Position numbers and translations under genes: made by a program. A stretch of 64,000 nucleotides of DNA, taken from Nitrospirales bacterium. Its GTDB lineage: Bacteria; Nitrospirota; Nitrospiria; Nitrospirales; UBA8639. Of the stretch, positions 46,361-57,000 are shown piece after piece (the first letter of the stretch is position 1; each line of letters opens with the position of its first letter). The DNA lies in contig JAJDBM010000035.1 of assembly GCA_029261355.1 (NCBI GenBank), forward strand, positions 21,542-85,541, given 5' to 3'. A model generated the notes under the pieces. That model searched no databases and was not told the origin of the DNA. It saw only the letters and a program-made list of their open reading frames with translations.

Positions 46361-47040
46361 GCCCAGACTTCAGAAAACTGAATGACATAAGTAGCCAAAT
46401 AATTTGAGATCGATGCGCACGAACATACGGACATCAATCACAAGGAAGGCTGTGTGATTCGCATAGGATTTTCTAATCCCAATTATTCTGTGCGGCACAT
46501 GATATGACTGGATTGACCGCACTGACATGTTCATCAGATGATCGAAAATGGCAACCGAGAAGGAAAGCAAGGATGGGCTGAGGAGATAGTTATCTGATCA
46601 GGGCTCGAGGAAGGAGAAAGTCCGAATTCTTTGGGTTAGGCTCCGGAAGTAAAACATCTTGGGGTTGGCATAGGAAATTATGATTGGTTAGCCAATTTCA
46701 TTCAATGACGAAACGTCATTTTAAGTCATTGGACAATCAGTAGGTCAATCGCCATGCGTAATCTATTAAGAACAAGGGAACCGGGGACTTGGGAATCCCA
46801 TTGTATTTGCGGAAAAGGCGTTATACTTATGGTTCCCCCCAAACAATTGAAAGCGACCCTACGCCACTGGGTATAATAAACTCATTGATCATAATTTTCT
46901 ACGTCAGCCCAAAAATCTATTATCAAGAAAACCCAATAATAGAGCCAACCATCCCACCGTTCTTATTTTCAGCGAGGGAAAGGAACTCAGCCACTATCAT
47001 GATCTTCTCATTATTCTTAAACAAGCGAAATTCACTAAAA
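46361..47040. other. Intergenic region between the NRPS end and the fecI promoter
   Basis: The 680-bp stretch has no gene I can support; the plus-strand frame 46789-47049 has no RBS and overlaps the NRPS end. It contains the 17-bp dyad AATGACGAAACGTCATT at 46704-46720, and ATTGG/CCAAT arms next to it at 46683-46696, which could be operator sites or part of a terminator for the NRPS operon. Confidence 0.4.
46704..46720. repeat. Perfect 7-bp-arm dyad (AATGACG..CGTCATT)
   Basis: AATGACG and CGTCATT flank a 3-nt centre AAA. It lies downstream of the last NRPS gene and about 340 bp upstream of the fecI promoter motif. It may be a regulator site; it lacks a T-run. Confidence 0.5.
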
Positions 47041-50000
47041 TCAATCTAGGTCAGTTAAAATCTCATCAATTTGCTTGTTGACTTGAGGATTCGTCAGGAG
47101 CCCATGATGATCACTCTCAACGATCTCACTGTAAATCGCCCCAGTTGTATAACGAGACCAATCGATAGGAGGTATTCCAGATTGACGCTCTATTGTTGTC
47201 GCTGCCCACCACACATATACCGGGGCTTGAATCGGCTGGGATCGATACGTTTTCATCAAGAGAGCCGCATCTTTTAATAACGCATATCGACCTTTGATCA
47301 CCTCTATCGAGACATCAGCCTCAAAGTACCCTTGGGCTTGTGCCCAAAGAATTACAGTGGTGACTTGGTCTTCAGTGTTCAATGTATAAAGACGTTCCTG
47401 TAGGACGTGTCGTTGATCATTAGGCAAGGCCAAAAAATCATTCCGCTCCTCAGGTCCAAGAAACGCCGCAAGCTCTTCAAGCACGCTTGGGGTTGAAGTT
47501 TCATACACAGGCAAGCGTGTCTGTGTATCTAAACATCCAAGAAAGGCCACAGTCTGCCCAAGCTCCTCTAGCGCATGGGCAATCGCAAGTGCGATGACAC
47601 CTCCCAAAGACCACCCAAGTACCTGATAGGGCCCTTCAGGCTGATGTTGAACGATTTCCTGAGCATACTCCTTGGCCAAGACTGCTATTGATATTTCTTT
47701 AGGGTCAAGCGTGAAAATATTATGTAACTCAATACCATACACTGGCTGATCTTGGCTCAATGCCTGAGCAAGAGGTTGATACGCAAATACATGATTTCCT
47801 GTGGAATCAATACAGTACAAAGGTCGACGTGACCCTTCTGCTTTAAGTGCAATTAAGGGTGATGATGGTATCCTCAACGCATTCAGCACAACCTCAGATA
47901 ACCTAGCGATTGTTGGCGACACAAATATCGTCGTCAACGAAAGATCACGCCCAATGGCTTTTTGAATACGATGAAGCAACTGAACCGCCAACAACGAATG
48001 TCCCCCCAGGTCGAAAAAGTTGTCGTGAATACCCACTTGTTCTCTCTTTAACAATTCCCTCCAGATACCAGCGATCAACTCTTCCGTTGGGTTTCGAGGT
48101 GGGATATATTCGGTCGCAAATCTGTCTCTTTCCAATGCACGTAATGTATTCCGATCTACTTTCCCGTTCGAAGTTAGAGGCAACGCATCAAGAAACACAA
48201 CTGCTGACGGCACCATATACTCTGGTAATCGTTCCTTGAGAAAATCTCTTATCGTGCTAACAGTAGGAGGTGTCATCTCTGATGAAACGGCATAGGCCAC
48301 CAAGGACTTTTCTTTATCCACATCCACCACCACCCCCTCGCTCACTCCAGGGGCAAGGCAAAGTTGAGTTTCAATTTCCCCTAATTCAATCCGAAACCCA
48401 CGCAGCTTGATTTGCTGGTCACGACGTCCCAAAAACTCAATGGTGTCATTAGGAGTAAGACAGGCTAGATCCCCAGTCCGATATAATCGTGCCCCTAGCT
48501 CCGTTGAATAGGGATGAGGAAGAAATCGTTCCGCGGTTTGAGTAGGGTGATTGAGATACCCCCATGCTACCCCACTACCGCCAAGGTACAATTCGCCAGG
48601 AATACCCACTACCACAGGTTCAAGTTGCGTATCCAAAATGTAGGCTTCAGTGCTTCCAATGGGTCGGCCAATAGGGACAATTGAACTCCAGCCATACTCC
48701 TGCCACGAATTCTGGTGGAGAGGAAGAAGCAAAGACCCGATCGTGGTTTCCGTCGGACCATAATGATTGACCACCTTACACCCACTCGAACTCACCATAA
48801 CCTTATTCACGAGTTCCATCGATAACGCTTCTCCACCGCAAATCAGATACTCTTTGGGGAGAATTGTTCCACGGTCTGTAGAACCAAGCAGTGTATTGAA
48901 ATGAGAGGGCACAATCTTCAGAACATCGACTTGATGGGATGCGAAATAGTCGGCCAGCATGTTCCCATTCATAGCCATTTCATAGGGAATAATGTGAAGT
49001 GTGCCACCGGTGATGAGTGACCCAAAAACCACGGTATTCCCTAAGTCTGCACTGAGGGTGGACACGGTGGCAAATCCCCATCCCTCCTCAATCGAGAGAA
49101 TCGAACACACACTCGACATATAGTTCACGACGTTGCCATGCGTAATGGCCACACCTTTGGGTATTCCTGTCGATCCTGATGTATAAATCACATACGCCAG
49201 AGAATTTGAGGAGAGTAAACGAGCAAGATTGTGAGTAGATTCGTGCTTAAGCAGAGATCGATCACGGTCCAAACATAGAACCGTTCCTTTAAAATCTAGC
49301 CCTTGCGACACAAGGGACTCTTGTGTGATGAGCCACGACACACCAATCTGGGTCAATTGAGAGTGAAGCCGTCTGAGAGGTGCGCCGGGATCAAGCGGTA
49401 CGTAGGTTGCGCCAGCTTTCAGAATACCCAATAGCCCCACAATCATTTCCACTGACCGCTCCACCCACAACCCCACGAGGGTCAGTGGTCCGACGCCATG
49501 ACGAGCCAGATACTGGGCTAACTGGTTGGCGCGTCCATTCAATTCATCATAGGTCACGGACTCACCCTGACAGACCACCGCCACATGATTCGGATGATTG
49601 ATATTCTGGGCTTCAAATAACTCGTGCAGACAAACCTGCTCGCGACTTGTCCTCGTGGATGCATTGACCTTATTGAGGTCCACCAAAATCCTATGTCGCT
49701 CTGCATCACTAAGCATAGTGAGGTTTTTAATCTGAGTATCAGGATGACGAGCGGCGGAGGCCAATAATGTGTTGAACTGATCAACAAGACATTGGACCGC
49801 TTGCTTGTCAAATCGATGAGGATCATACGTTAACGTCACACGCAAGGATCCGGCCCCGTGAGCACAGGACAATTTCATTTTGAATTGGTCAAAACACACA
49901 TCGTGCTCGTGGATCGTGAATGACACGTCACCGGCGATAAACGATGATGGACTTGACTCATAGCTAAATCCAAACAGATTCTCTTCCGTAGTTTGCATAC

Positions 50001-51015
50001 GCTCATCATCATCGTCCCACACAAAATGCTCTTGCCAGGTATAGCCTTCATTAACCACTGCCTCAATCTGAGTAACCACATCACAAAATCGACTGTCGGG
50101 ATTGACTCGATGACGAAAGGGCACCCACTTGGCGAAAAGCCCCATAGTATCGTGTAGTTCTTCATATGGTCGCCCATCACAGGAAGTTGCGACAACAAGA
50201 TTCTGTTCGCGAGTCAATTTCCAAAGTACTGTACACCAGCCTCCCAACAAAATGGTCTTTAAGGAAACCTGAGTCTGCCTCGCGACGTCCTGGAGTGCCT
50301 CAAGAAGAGAAGAATCGATTGCCTTGTAGACCTTCTCTCGGGCCGTCTCTCTATTTTGACCAAATTTGCGTTCGAAAGGGAGGAAGAGGGTAGGAGAAGA
50401 GGAAACATCTTGACGATGCCAATAGGCCTTTCCTGCTTCGCTATCCTCGTCAACTAGTAACTCATTTTGCCATTCAGAGAATTGAACATACTGGACTGGC
50501 TCAACAGATACCCCATTGCCTGTAAGACAAGACTGGTAAGTTTGACCAATTTCTTTAATCAAATGGCAAATGCTCCAAGCGTCTGCGTATAGAGCGGGCA
50601 AACAGATGATCAACCCATGTTTCTGAGCTGAGAATACCACTAAACAGAGGCGCAATAGAGGAAGGGTTTCGAAGTCGACCTCACTCAACTGCTGTTCACC
50701 CAGAATTCGTTCTAGCTCGAACTCATGTTGTTCAACCGCGTAATGACTACAATCCAAAGACTTCCACGATACCCCCCCCCGTCCATGAACCACTTGAAAC
50801 GGAACTTTCATACCTGATTCACGATGAAAGGTCGTCCGAAACATTTCATGTCGAGAGACCACAGCTTGGAGAGACTCTTTCAATATTCTGACATTAAGCA
50901 GGCCTTCGAGCATCAACGAACAATGTGCGTCACATTTTCGATAATCACCTTGCAGTAACCATACATGTTTTTGTTGAGGAGAAAGCCGGATTCCTTGAAG
51001 ACTCTTTTGCATCAA
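47041..51015 (-). CDS. NRPS terminal module: interface/C-like, A(Asp), T, TE
   Basis: Domain order: a condensation-superfamily domain (1-430), adenylation (about 460-970), carrier (Ser about 1005 in LGGHSLL) and thioesterase (about 1060-1320). In the first domain the catalytic HHxxxDG is replaced by LPALYADAW (about 135), so it is unlikely to form peptide bonds; such domains before Asp A domains are described as interface domains that recruit a beta-hydroxylase. The A domain has YTSGSTGIPKG and, by my reading, the specificity residues DLTKIGHIGK, close to the Asp code. The TE has GWSLGG, Asp in CLDTQ and His in SDHHG. It should load (beta-hydroxy)Asp and release the peptide. Confidence 0.93.
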   Translation of the reverse strand: MMQKSLQGIRLSPQQKHVWLLQGDYRKCDAHCSLMLEGLLNVRILKESLQAVVSRHEMFRTTFHRESGMKVPFQVVHGRGGVSWKSLDCSHYAVEQHEFELERILGEQQLSEVDFETLPLLRLCLVVFSAQKHGLIICLPALYADAWSICHLIKEIGQTYQSCLTGNGVSVEPVQYVQFSEWQNELLVDEDSEAGKAYWHRQDVSSSPTLFLPFERKFGQNRETAREKVYKAIDSSLLEALQDVARQTQVSLKTILLGGWCTVLWKLTREQNLVVATSCDGRPYEELHDTMGLFAKWVPFRHRVNPDSRFCDVVTQIEAVVNEGYTWQEHFVWDDDDERMQTTEENLFGFSYESSPSSFIAGDVSFTIHEHDVCFDQFKMKLSCAHGAGSLRVTLTYDPHRFDKQAVQCLVDQFNTLLASAARHPDTQIKNLTMLSDAERHRILVDLNKVNASTRTSREQVCLHELFEAQNINHPNHVAVVCQGESVTYDELNGRANQLAQYLARHGVGPLTLVGLWVERSVEMIVGLLGILKAGATYVPLDPGAPLRRLHSQLTQIGVSWLITQESLVSQGLDFKGTVLCLDRDRSLLKHESTHNLARLLSSNSLAYVIYTSGSTGIPKGVAITHGNVVNYMSSVCSILSIEEGWGFATVSTLSADLGNTVVFGSLITGGTLHIIPYEMAMNGNMLADYFASHQVDVLKIVPSHFNTLLGSTDRGTILPKEYLICGGEALSMELVNKVMVSSSGCKVVNHYGPTETTIGSLLLPLHQNSWQEYGWSSIVPIGRPIGSTEAYILDTQLEPVVVGIPGELYLGGSGVAWGYLNHPTQTAERFLPHPYSTELGARLYRTGDLACLTPNDTIEFLGRRDQQIKLRGFRIELGEIETQLCLAPGVSEGVVVDVDKEKSLVAYAVSSEMTPPTVSTIRDFLKERLPEYMVPSAVVFLDALPLTSNGKVDRNTLRALERDRFATEYIPPRNPTEELIAGIWRELLKREQVGIHDNFFDLGGHSLLAVQLLHRIQKAIGRDLSLTTIFVSPTIARLSEVVLNALRIPSSPLIALKAEGSRRPLYCIDSTGNHVFAYQPLAQALSQDQPVYGIELHNIFTLDPKEISIAVLAKEYAQEIVQHQPEGPYQVLGWSLGGVIALAIAHALEELGQTVAFLGCLDTQTRLPVYETSTPSVLEELAAFLGPEERNDFLALPNDQRHVLQERLYTLNTEDQVTTVILWAQAQGYFEADVSIEVIKGRYALLKDAALLMKTYRSQPIQAPVYVWWAATTIERQSGIPPIDWSRYTTGAIYSEIVESDHHGLLTNPQVNKQIDEILTDLD

Positions 51016-51024
51016 CGTTCTCCT

Positions 51025-54000
51025 TTACACGTCGGCAGATTGACTGGTCTTTAGATCAATGAGTTCACCCATGGCCACGACGATTTTCCTGTCTCCCTGA
51101 AAGGGGGCACGTGCGTGGGCGACTAACATATTGTCCAGTAACAGAAGGTCGCCTTCCTGCCATTTGAATCGTACTGCCACACGTTCATATATCTTACCGA
51201 TTTCCTGTACAAGATCATTGTCGATTGGAGAGCCATCTCCGTAAACGACATTACGGGGAATCCGCTCCATTCCCAACAATGCAATCAACGACTCACGGAC
51301 AGCAGACTCTAAATACGAAACATGGTGTAACTGGATTTGATTGAAAAACACCCATTCTCCCGTTTTCGGATGCTTAGTTATTGCAGGGCAGATTTGTCGA
51401 GTTTGCAGCCCCCCATCTTTCTGCCATGTGAATTCGACCTCGCTTTGCTTGCAGATGTCCTCAATGACACCTTTCTCCTCAGTACGGAAGAAGTCCTGCC
51501 AACTCACATCAAAACCTGGCGTAAAGTTGCGAATGTACATGAGAGACTTCTGGTGAAAATGCTCTCTGATCTGTAGGGAGATCTGCTTGTACACCTCACG
51601 GCAGTCTACGATTGGGGTTTCACCACCTCCCTGAGCTGCTCGGACACAAAAAAATGATTGCTTCAACGGCCAACGATGCAAATGCGAACTCTCGTTATGA
51701 AATAGAATGGCCTTGTCTGGAGGATACGGCGTTGATCCATATATATGACGTCCCGCTTTTTCTCGTGGAAGATCTCCGTACTCGCTAAACAAATTAGGAC
51801 ACAAGACTGTGGCAACCCGCTCAAATTCTTCAATTGTCTTGATCGTGAACCCACGGAACAGAATGGCACCATGTTTTAGTAATTCTTTCTCAATCAGGGT
51901 CTGGTTATCCTTTGCCCAATCAACCAGATCCACATCTTCCACCGCCGGTTGTACAACCAAGGGGAGTGAGTCATGGGGAGAAAAATAGCTTCGATCGACC
52001 AAGGTTCGTTGCGTGAGATTCACGACTTTAGGCCTAATGTTTTGAAATTTTTTATGTTTAACGAGGTCGCGATTTTTGTCTTCTATCATATACGACTCCT
52101 TTTCCACATCACTCAAAGTGTCAAGGTCTCGTATTGGGGTTTCAGGATGAGCCGCGATGCTTTCTAAGAGGGTAATAAAGCCATTTGATAACCTAGAGAT
52201 GGTTGACTCATTGAACAGATCTACACTGTATTTCCATGTTCCCGAAAGTTCGTCATCTGTTTCTTCCATGAAGAGTCCAAGGTCAAACCGCGACACCTCC
52301 GTTTCAAAATCTATACCATGCATCTCCAACCCCGGAAGCTCCATGAAAGGTTCAGGTACGTTTTGAAGCACAAATAATGTTTGAACAAGGGGATTGCTAC
52401 TGAGATCTCGCTTTAACCGTAACGATTCAACCATTTTTTCGAAAGGTAAATCCTGATGAGCGTAGGCTTCCAGCGCACCATCGCGAACCCGTGCGAGTAA
52501 GTCGGTAAAGATAGGATTTTTACTCAAATCATTCCGCAATGGTAATAAATTGACGAAGAACCCAATCAATCCTTCAGTCTCTTCACGATTGCGATTGGCC
52601 ACATCAGTACCCACAATGATGTCTTCTTGGCCAGTGATACGAGACACTAACACGTTGAACGCCGCCAGAAGCGTCATGAACAGCGTAACCCCATTCTGTC
52701 GACTTAATGTCTGGAGTTGCTCTGTTGCAGATTGAGAAATGCGAAAAGTATAACGCGCGCCTTGATAGGTTTGAACAGACGGACGTGGTCGATCCGTGGG
52801 GAGTTTGAGAACAGGAGGGGTAGACCCCAATTGCTGTTTCCAATACGAAAGCTGAGCTTCAAGCACGTCTCCTTGAAGCCATTGTCGCTGCCAATGTGCA
52901 AAATCAGCATACTGAATTGGTAAGGTTGGTAACTGATGAGGAATGGCTTTGTGCGAGTTATCTCCACACACAAAATCCTCATAGAACACAGCCACTTCAT
53001 GAGCCAGCAGCGCCATAGACCAGGCATCTGCTGCGATATGATGTAAAACTATCAAGATAACATGCTCTTGCGGTTCTAGTCGTAATAATCGTAAACGGAT
53101 AGGGGGCTCTTGATCGAGACGAAAGGGCCGTCGCATTTCCTCCCTCGTTACAAGGCGTATGGCTTCACTACGCTCGGCCTCTGAATGCTCGCATAGATTA
53201 TCTACGGGTAAGGCGATCACTTCATCTACAGCTATGACCTGCATGGGTACCCCATCAACTGCTCGGAACATCGTACGCAAGGTCTCATGACGACGAACGA
53301 CTGCCTTAAAACTGTTCTCAAGCGCTGAGACATCTAGACAGCCAACGAGACGCAAGGCAAACGGAAGGTTATAATACGCTGCGTCCGGTTCTAGTTGACT
53401 TAAGAACCACAATCGTTGCTGCGCAAAGGAAAGCGGCATCTGCTCCTTCCGTTCTATGGACACCAACGATGGAAGGACCTGCCCCAACTTTCCAGATCGA
53501 ATTCGTTCCACTTCTGCAGCCAACTGTTCAACAGTCGGAAAGTCAAACACACTTCGCAACGGCAATTCAATTTGAAAGGCTGTACGCAATCGGGATATGA
53601 CCTGTGTCGCCAACAGTGAGTGTCCACCTAGTTCAAAAAAGTTATGTCGTGAACCTATAGGTTTCACCCCTAAAATTTCGATCCAAATACCAACGAGAAT
53701 TTCCTCGACAGCTGTACGAGGCGTGACATTGCGATCATCAATTTGACTGAGCTCGGGTATCGGCAATGCTCTGCTGTCAATTTTTCCATTTGGAGTCATT
53801 GGCAGAGCCTCCAGGACCACGACGGTCGACGGTATCATATGCTTCGGCAGCCTCTGTTCTAGAAACGTGAGTAAAAGGCGAACATCAGAAGAGAGTGTTC
53901 CGCTTACCACATAGGCCACTAAACGTTTATCGCCAGGCGTATCCTCCCTAGCCAATACAACGGCTTCCCGAACGTCGGAATGTTCCACCAGTCGCGCTTC

Positions 54001-57000
54001 GATCTCTCGTGGCTCAATCCGATACCCTCTAATCTTTACCTGATGATCGATTCGTCCGAGAAACTCGATGGTGCCATCTGATCGCCAGCGCCCGATATCC
54101 CCTGTTCTGTATAACCTCCCACCAGATATCCTTCCGAATGGGTCAGGCATAAACCGTTCTGCTGTAAGTTCCGGACGAGTCCAGTATCCTCTTGCTAGTC
54201 CAAGCCCACCAATATATAGCTCTCCTGATACACCGATCGGCACCGGATGTAGATCGGCATCCACGATATAGATCGTGGTATTAGCAATCGGCTGGCCAAT
54301 GAGTATTGGCCCTGTCACAGTCTTAACAGAATACAGCGTTGACCACACAGTGGTTTCGGTAGGACCATAGAGGTTCCAGAGCCTTACTCCGAGCTCCAAC
54401 AACTGAGTCGCCAGATTCGTGGACAAGGCCTCCCCTCCACTCAAGACTTTCAATCTAGAATTCCCCTTCCATCCAGCATCCAACAGCATACGCCATGTCG
54501 CAGGAGTCGCCTGCATGAAGCTTACCTCTGAGCTAGCTAAGAGCCCTACAAGCTTCCTTCCATCATGCCCTGTCACCCTATCAACAAGCACGACCTCTGC
54601 CCCCATCGTCAGAGGTAAGAAAATTTCCAGTAAAGCAATATCGAATGAGAGCGACGTAACCGCTAGCAGACTGTCTTTGTCGGTCAGAGCCATCTCTTGC
54701 TGCATCGCCAAAAGAAAACTCACGGCATTTTGATGAGAGACCATGACACCCTTGGGACGTCCGGTTGATCCAGAGGTGTAAATGACATACGCCAGCATGC
54801 CTGGGGTTGTTTTCTTGATGGAACATTCACCTTCAACATCGAAAGACAAGATAGCCTCATCGTCAAGGCAGATCACTGGAGTATGGGAAGGTGGCAATTC
54901 CTGAATCAGATGACTCTGGGTTAAAAGCACAGTCGGTTGCGAATCCGCTAACATGAAGGCGATCCGCTCTGGTGGATAATCCGGATCGATTGGCACATAG
55001 GCCCCGCCTGCTTTGAGAACACCCAAGAGAGCTACAACCATCTCCAGCGACCGTTCGACACACAGCGCCACAAACCTGTCTGGCCCCACACCGAATTCCA
55101 CCAGCTTGCTTGCGAGTCGGTTCGACCGCGCGTCTAATTCGGCATAAGTCAAGCACTTCTCCGCAAACACAACCGCTATTTTATTAGGATACTTCGTGAC
55201 TTGGACCTCGATCAATTCATGCAAACATCTTTCGCTTAGAATCTCCGAATGAGTCTGAGTACATTCTCTGACCACATGCCGATACTCCTCATTATCCAGG
55301 AGCGACAAGCCATCAATGCACTCGCTCTGATTTTCAACAATGCCTTCTAACAGATTGACCCAATGCCTCTCTAAACGCTTAATGGTGGGTTGGTCAAAGA
55401 GGTCTGTACTGTAGGTGAATGACATAAAAATTTCCCCATCATTCTCTTCAGTATTCAAGGTCAAATCAAATTGCGTGGTATTGTCCTCATGGGCTAAGCC
55501 TTCAACCTGAAGATCACTCAGCTCCTGCAATACATCATCCTTCCTCCACTGATGGTTATAGGTCACCTGGAATAAAGGGTGATGAGCAAGGCTCCTTTGA
55601 GGGTTGAGCACTTCTACCAAACGCTCGAAGGGTAAATCCTGATGTTCCTGAGCTTCTAGGGCTACCGCCTTGACTCGTTGGAGCAATTCTTTAAAGCTGG
55701 GAGAGCCCGAAAGATCCGTACGATACACGAGCGCATTAACAAAAAACCCAATCAACCCTTCTGTTTCGGCACGACTCCGATTGGCAATTGGGACGCCAAC
55801 CCAAACATCCCTCTCTCCCGTATATCGGTAGAGGAGCACGTTAAAAGCCGCGAGCATGAACATGAACAATGTGACGTTGCTCTCCTTCGCTAACGCCTTC
55901 AACCTGCTCGTCAATTCATTATTGACTTCAAATTTAGAAGTTGCCCCCTGATAATTCTGAACCGCGGGCCTTATCCGATCGGTTGGAAGATTCAACATGT
56001 GAGGATCCTGACCAAGTCGGCCTTTCCAGTAATCCAGTTGTCGCTGTAGTTCACCCGACTCCAACCACTCCCGCTGCCATTGTGCATAGTCGGCATATTG
56101 GATTGTCAACGCAGACAATTTTGGCTCAACATCCTGGCGATGGGCTTCGTACAATTGCACAAATTCATCGACAATTATATTCATCGACCACCCATCCGAG
56201 ATAATGTGGTGCATCGTGATTAGAAAAACGTGTTCAGTTTCTGCGAGTCTGAGTAGAACGACCCTCAACAATGGTCCGCGTTCAAGGTCAAAAGGAACAT
56301 TCTCTTCTTCTTCGACAAACGCACTCACACGTATTTCACGTTCAGCCTTCGTATCTACCCGAAAATCCCTCATCACAATTTCGACCGGCGTCGCCTCGTG
56401 AATCACTTGAGAGACTTGCCCATTCACGCTACAAAACGTAGTACGTAATGTTTCATGGCGCCTCACGATCGTATCGAACGTCTGTTGGAATTTTTCTGCG
56501 TGAAGCACTCCCGACAGTCGCACGGCATTCGAAATATTATATGCTGTACCTTCGGGCTCCATTTGCCACAAAAACCACAATCGTTGCTGTGCATACGACA
56601 GTAACAACGGCTGGGCGCGATCTACCTTCTTTAGCGGTGGCTGTGAGTCCTCTTTTCGGAGCGTTGCAAGAACCGCTAATTCAGCAATCGTTGGTTGTTC
56701 AAACAGTTGTTTTGGTGTGAGCGAGATACCTCTCTTTCTCGCACGCGCGATAATCTGCAAGCTAAGAATTGAATCTCCGCCGAGATCAAAGAAGTTCTCA
56801 TAAATACTCACCTGCTCGACATTGAGTACTTCTACCCAGATCTCGGCCAAGGATTCCTCGACCTCATTACGTGGAGCCACACATCGACCCATTTCCTCCT
56901 CTGCGAAGTAAGCTTCTGGGGTTGGAAGAGCCGTGCGATCTACCTTGCCGTTGACGGTTAACGGCAGGGATTTTAGGATTATGATTGCACTAGGAATCAT

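Noticed and set aside
46789..47049. Plus-strand ORF of 86 aa downstream of fecI promoter
   Set aside because: No RBS, low-complexity hydrophobic text, and it runs into the end of the NRPS gene.
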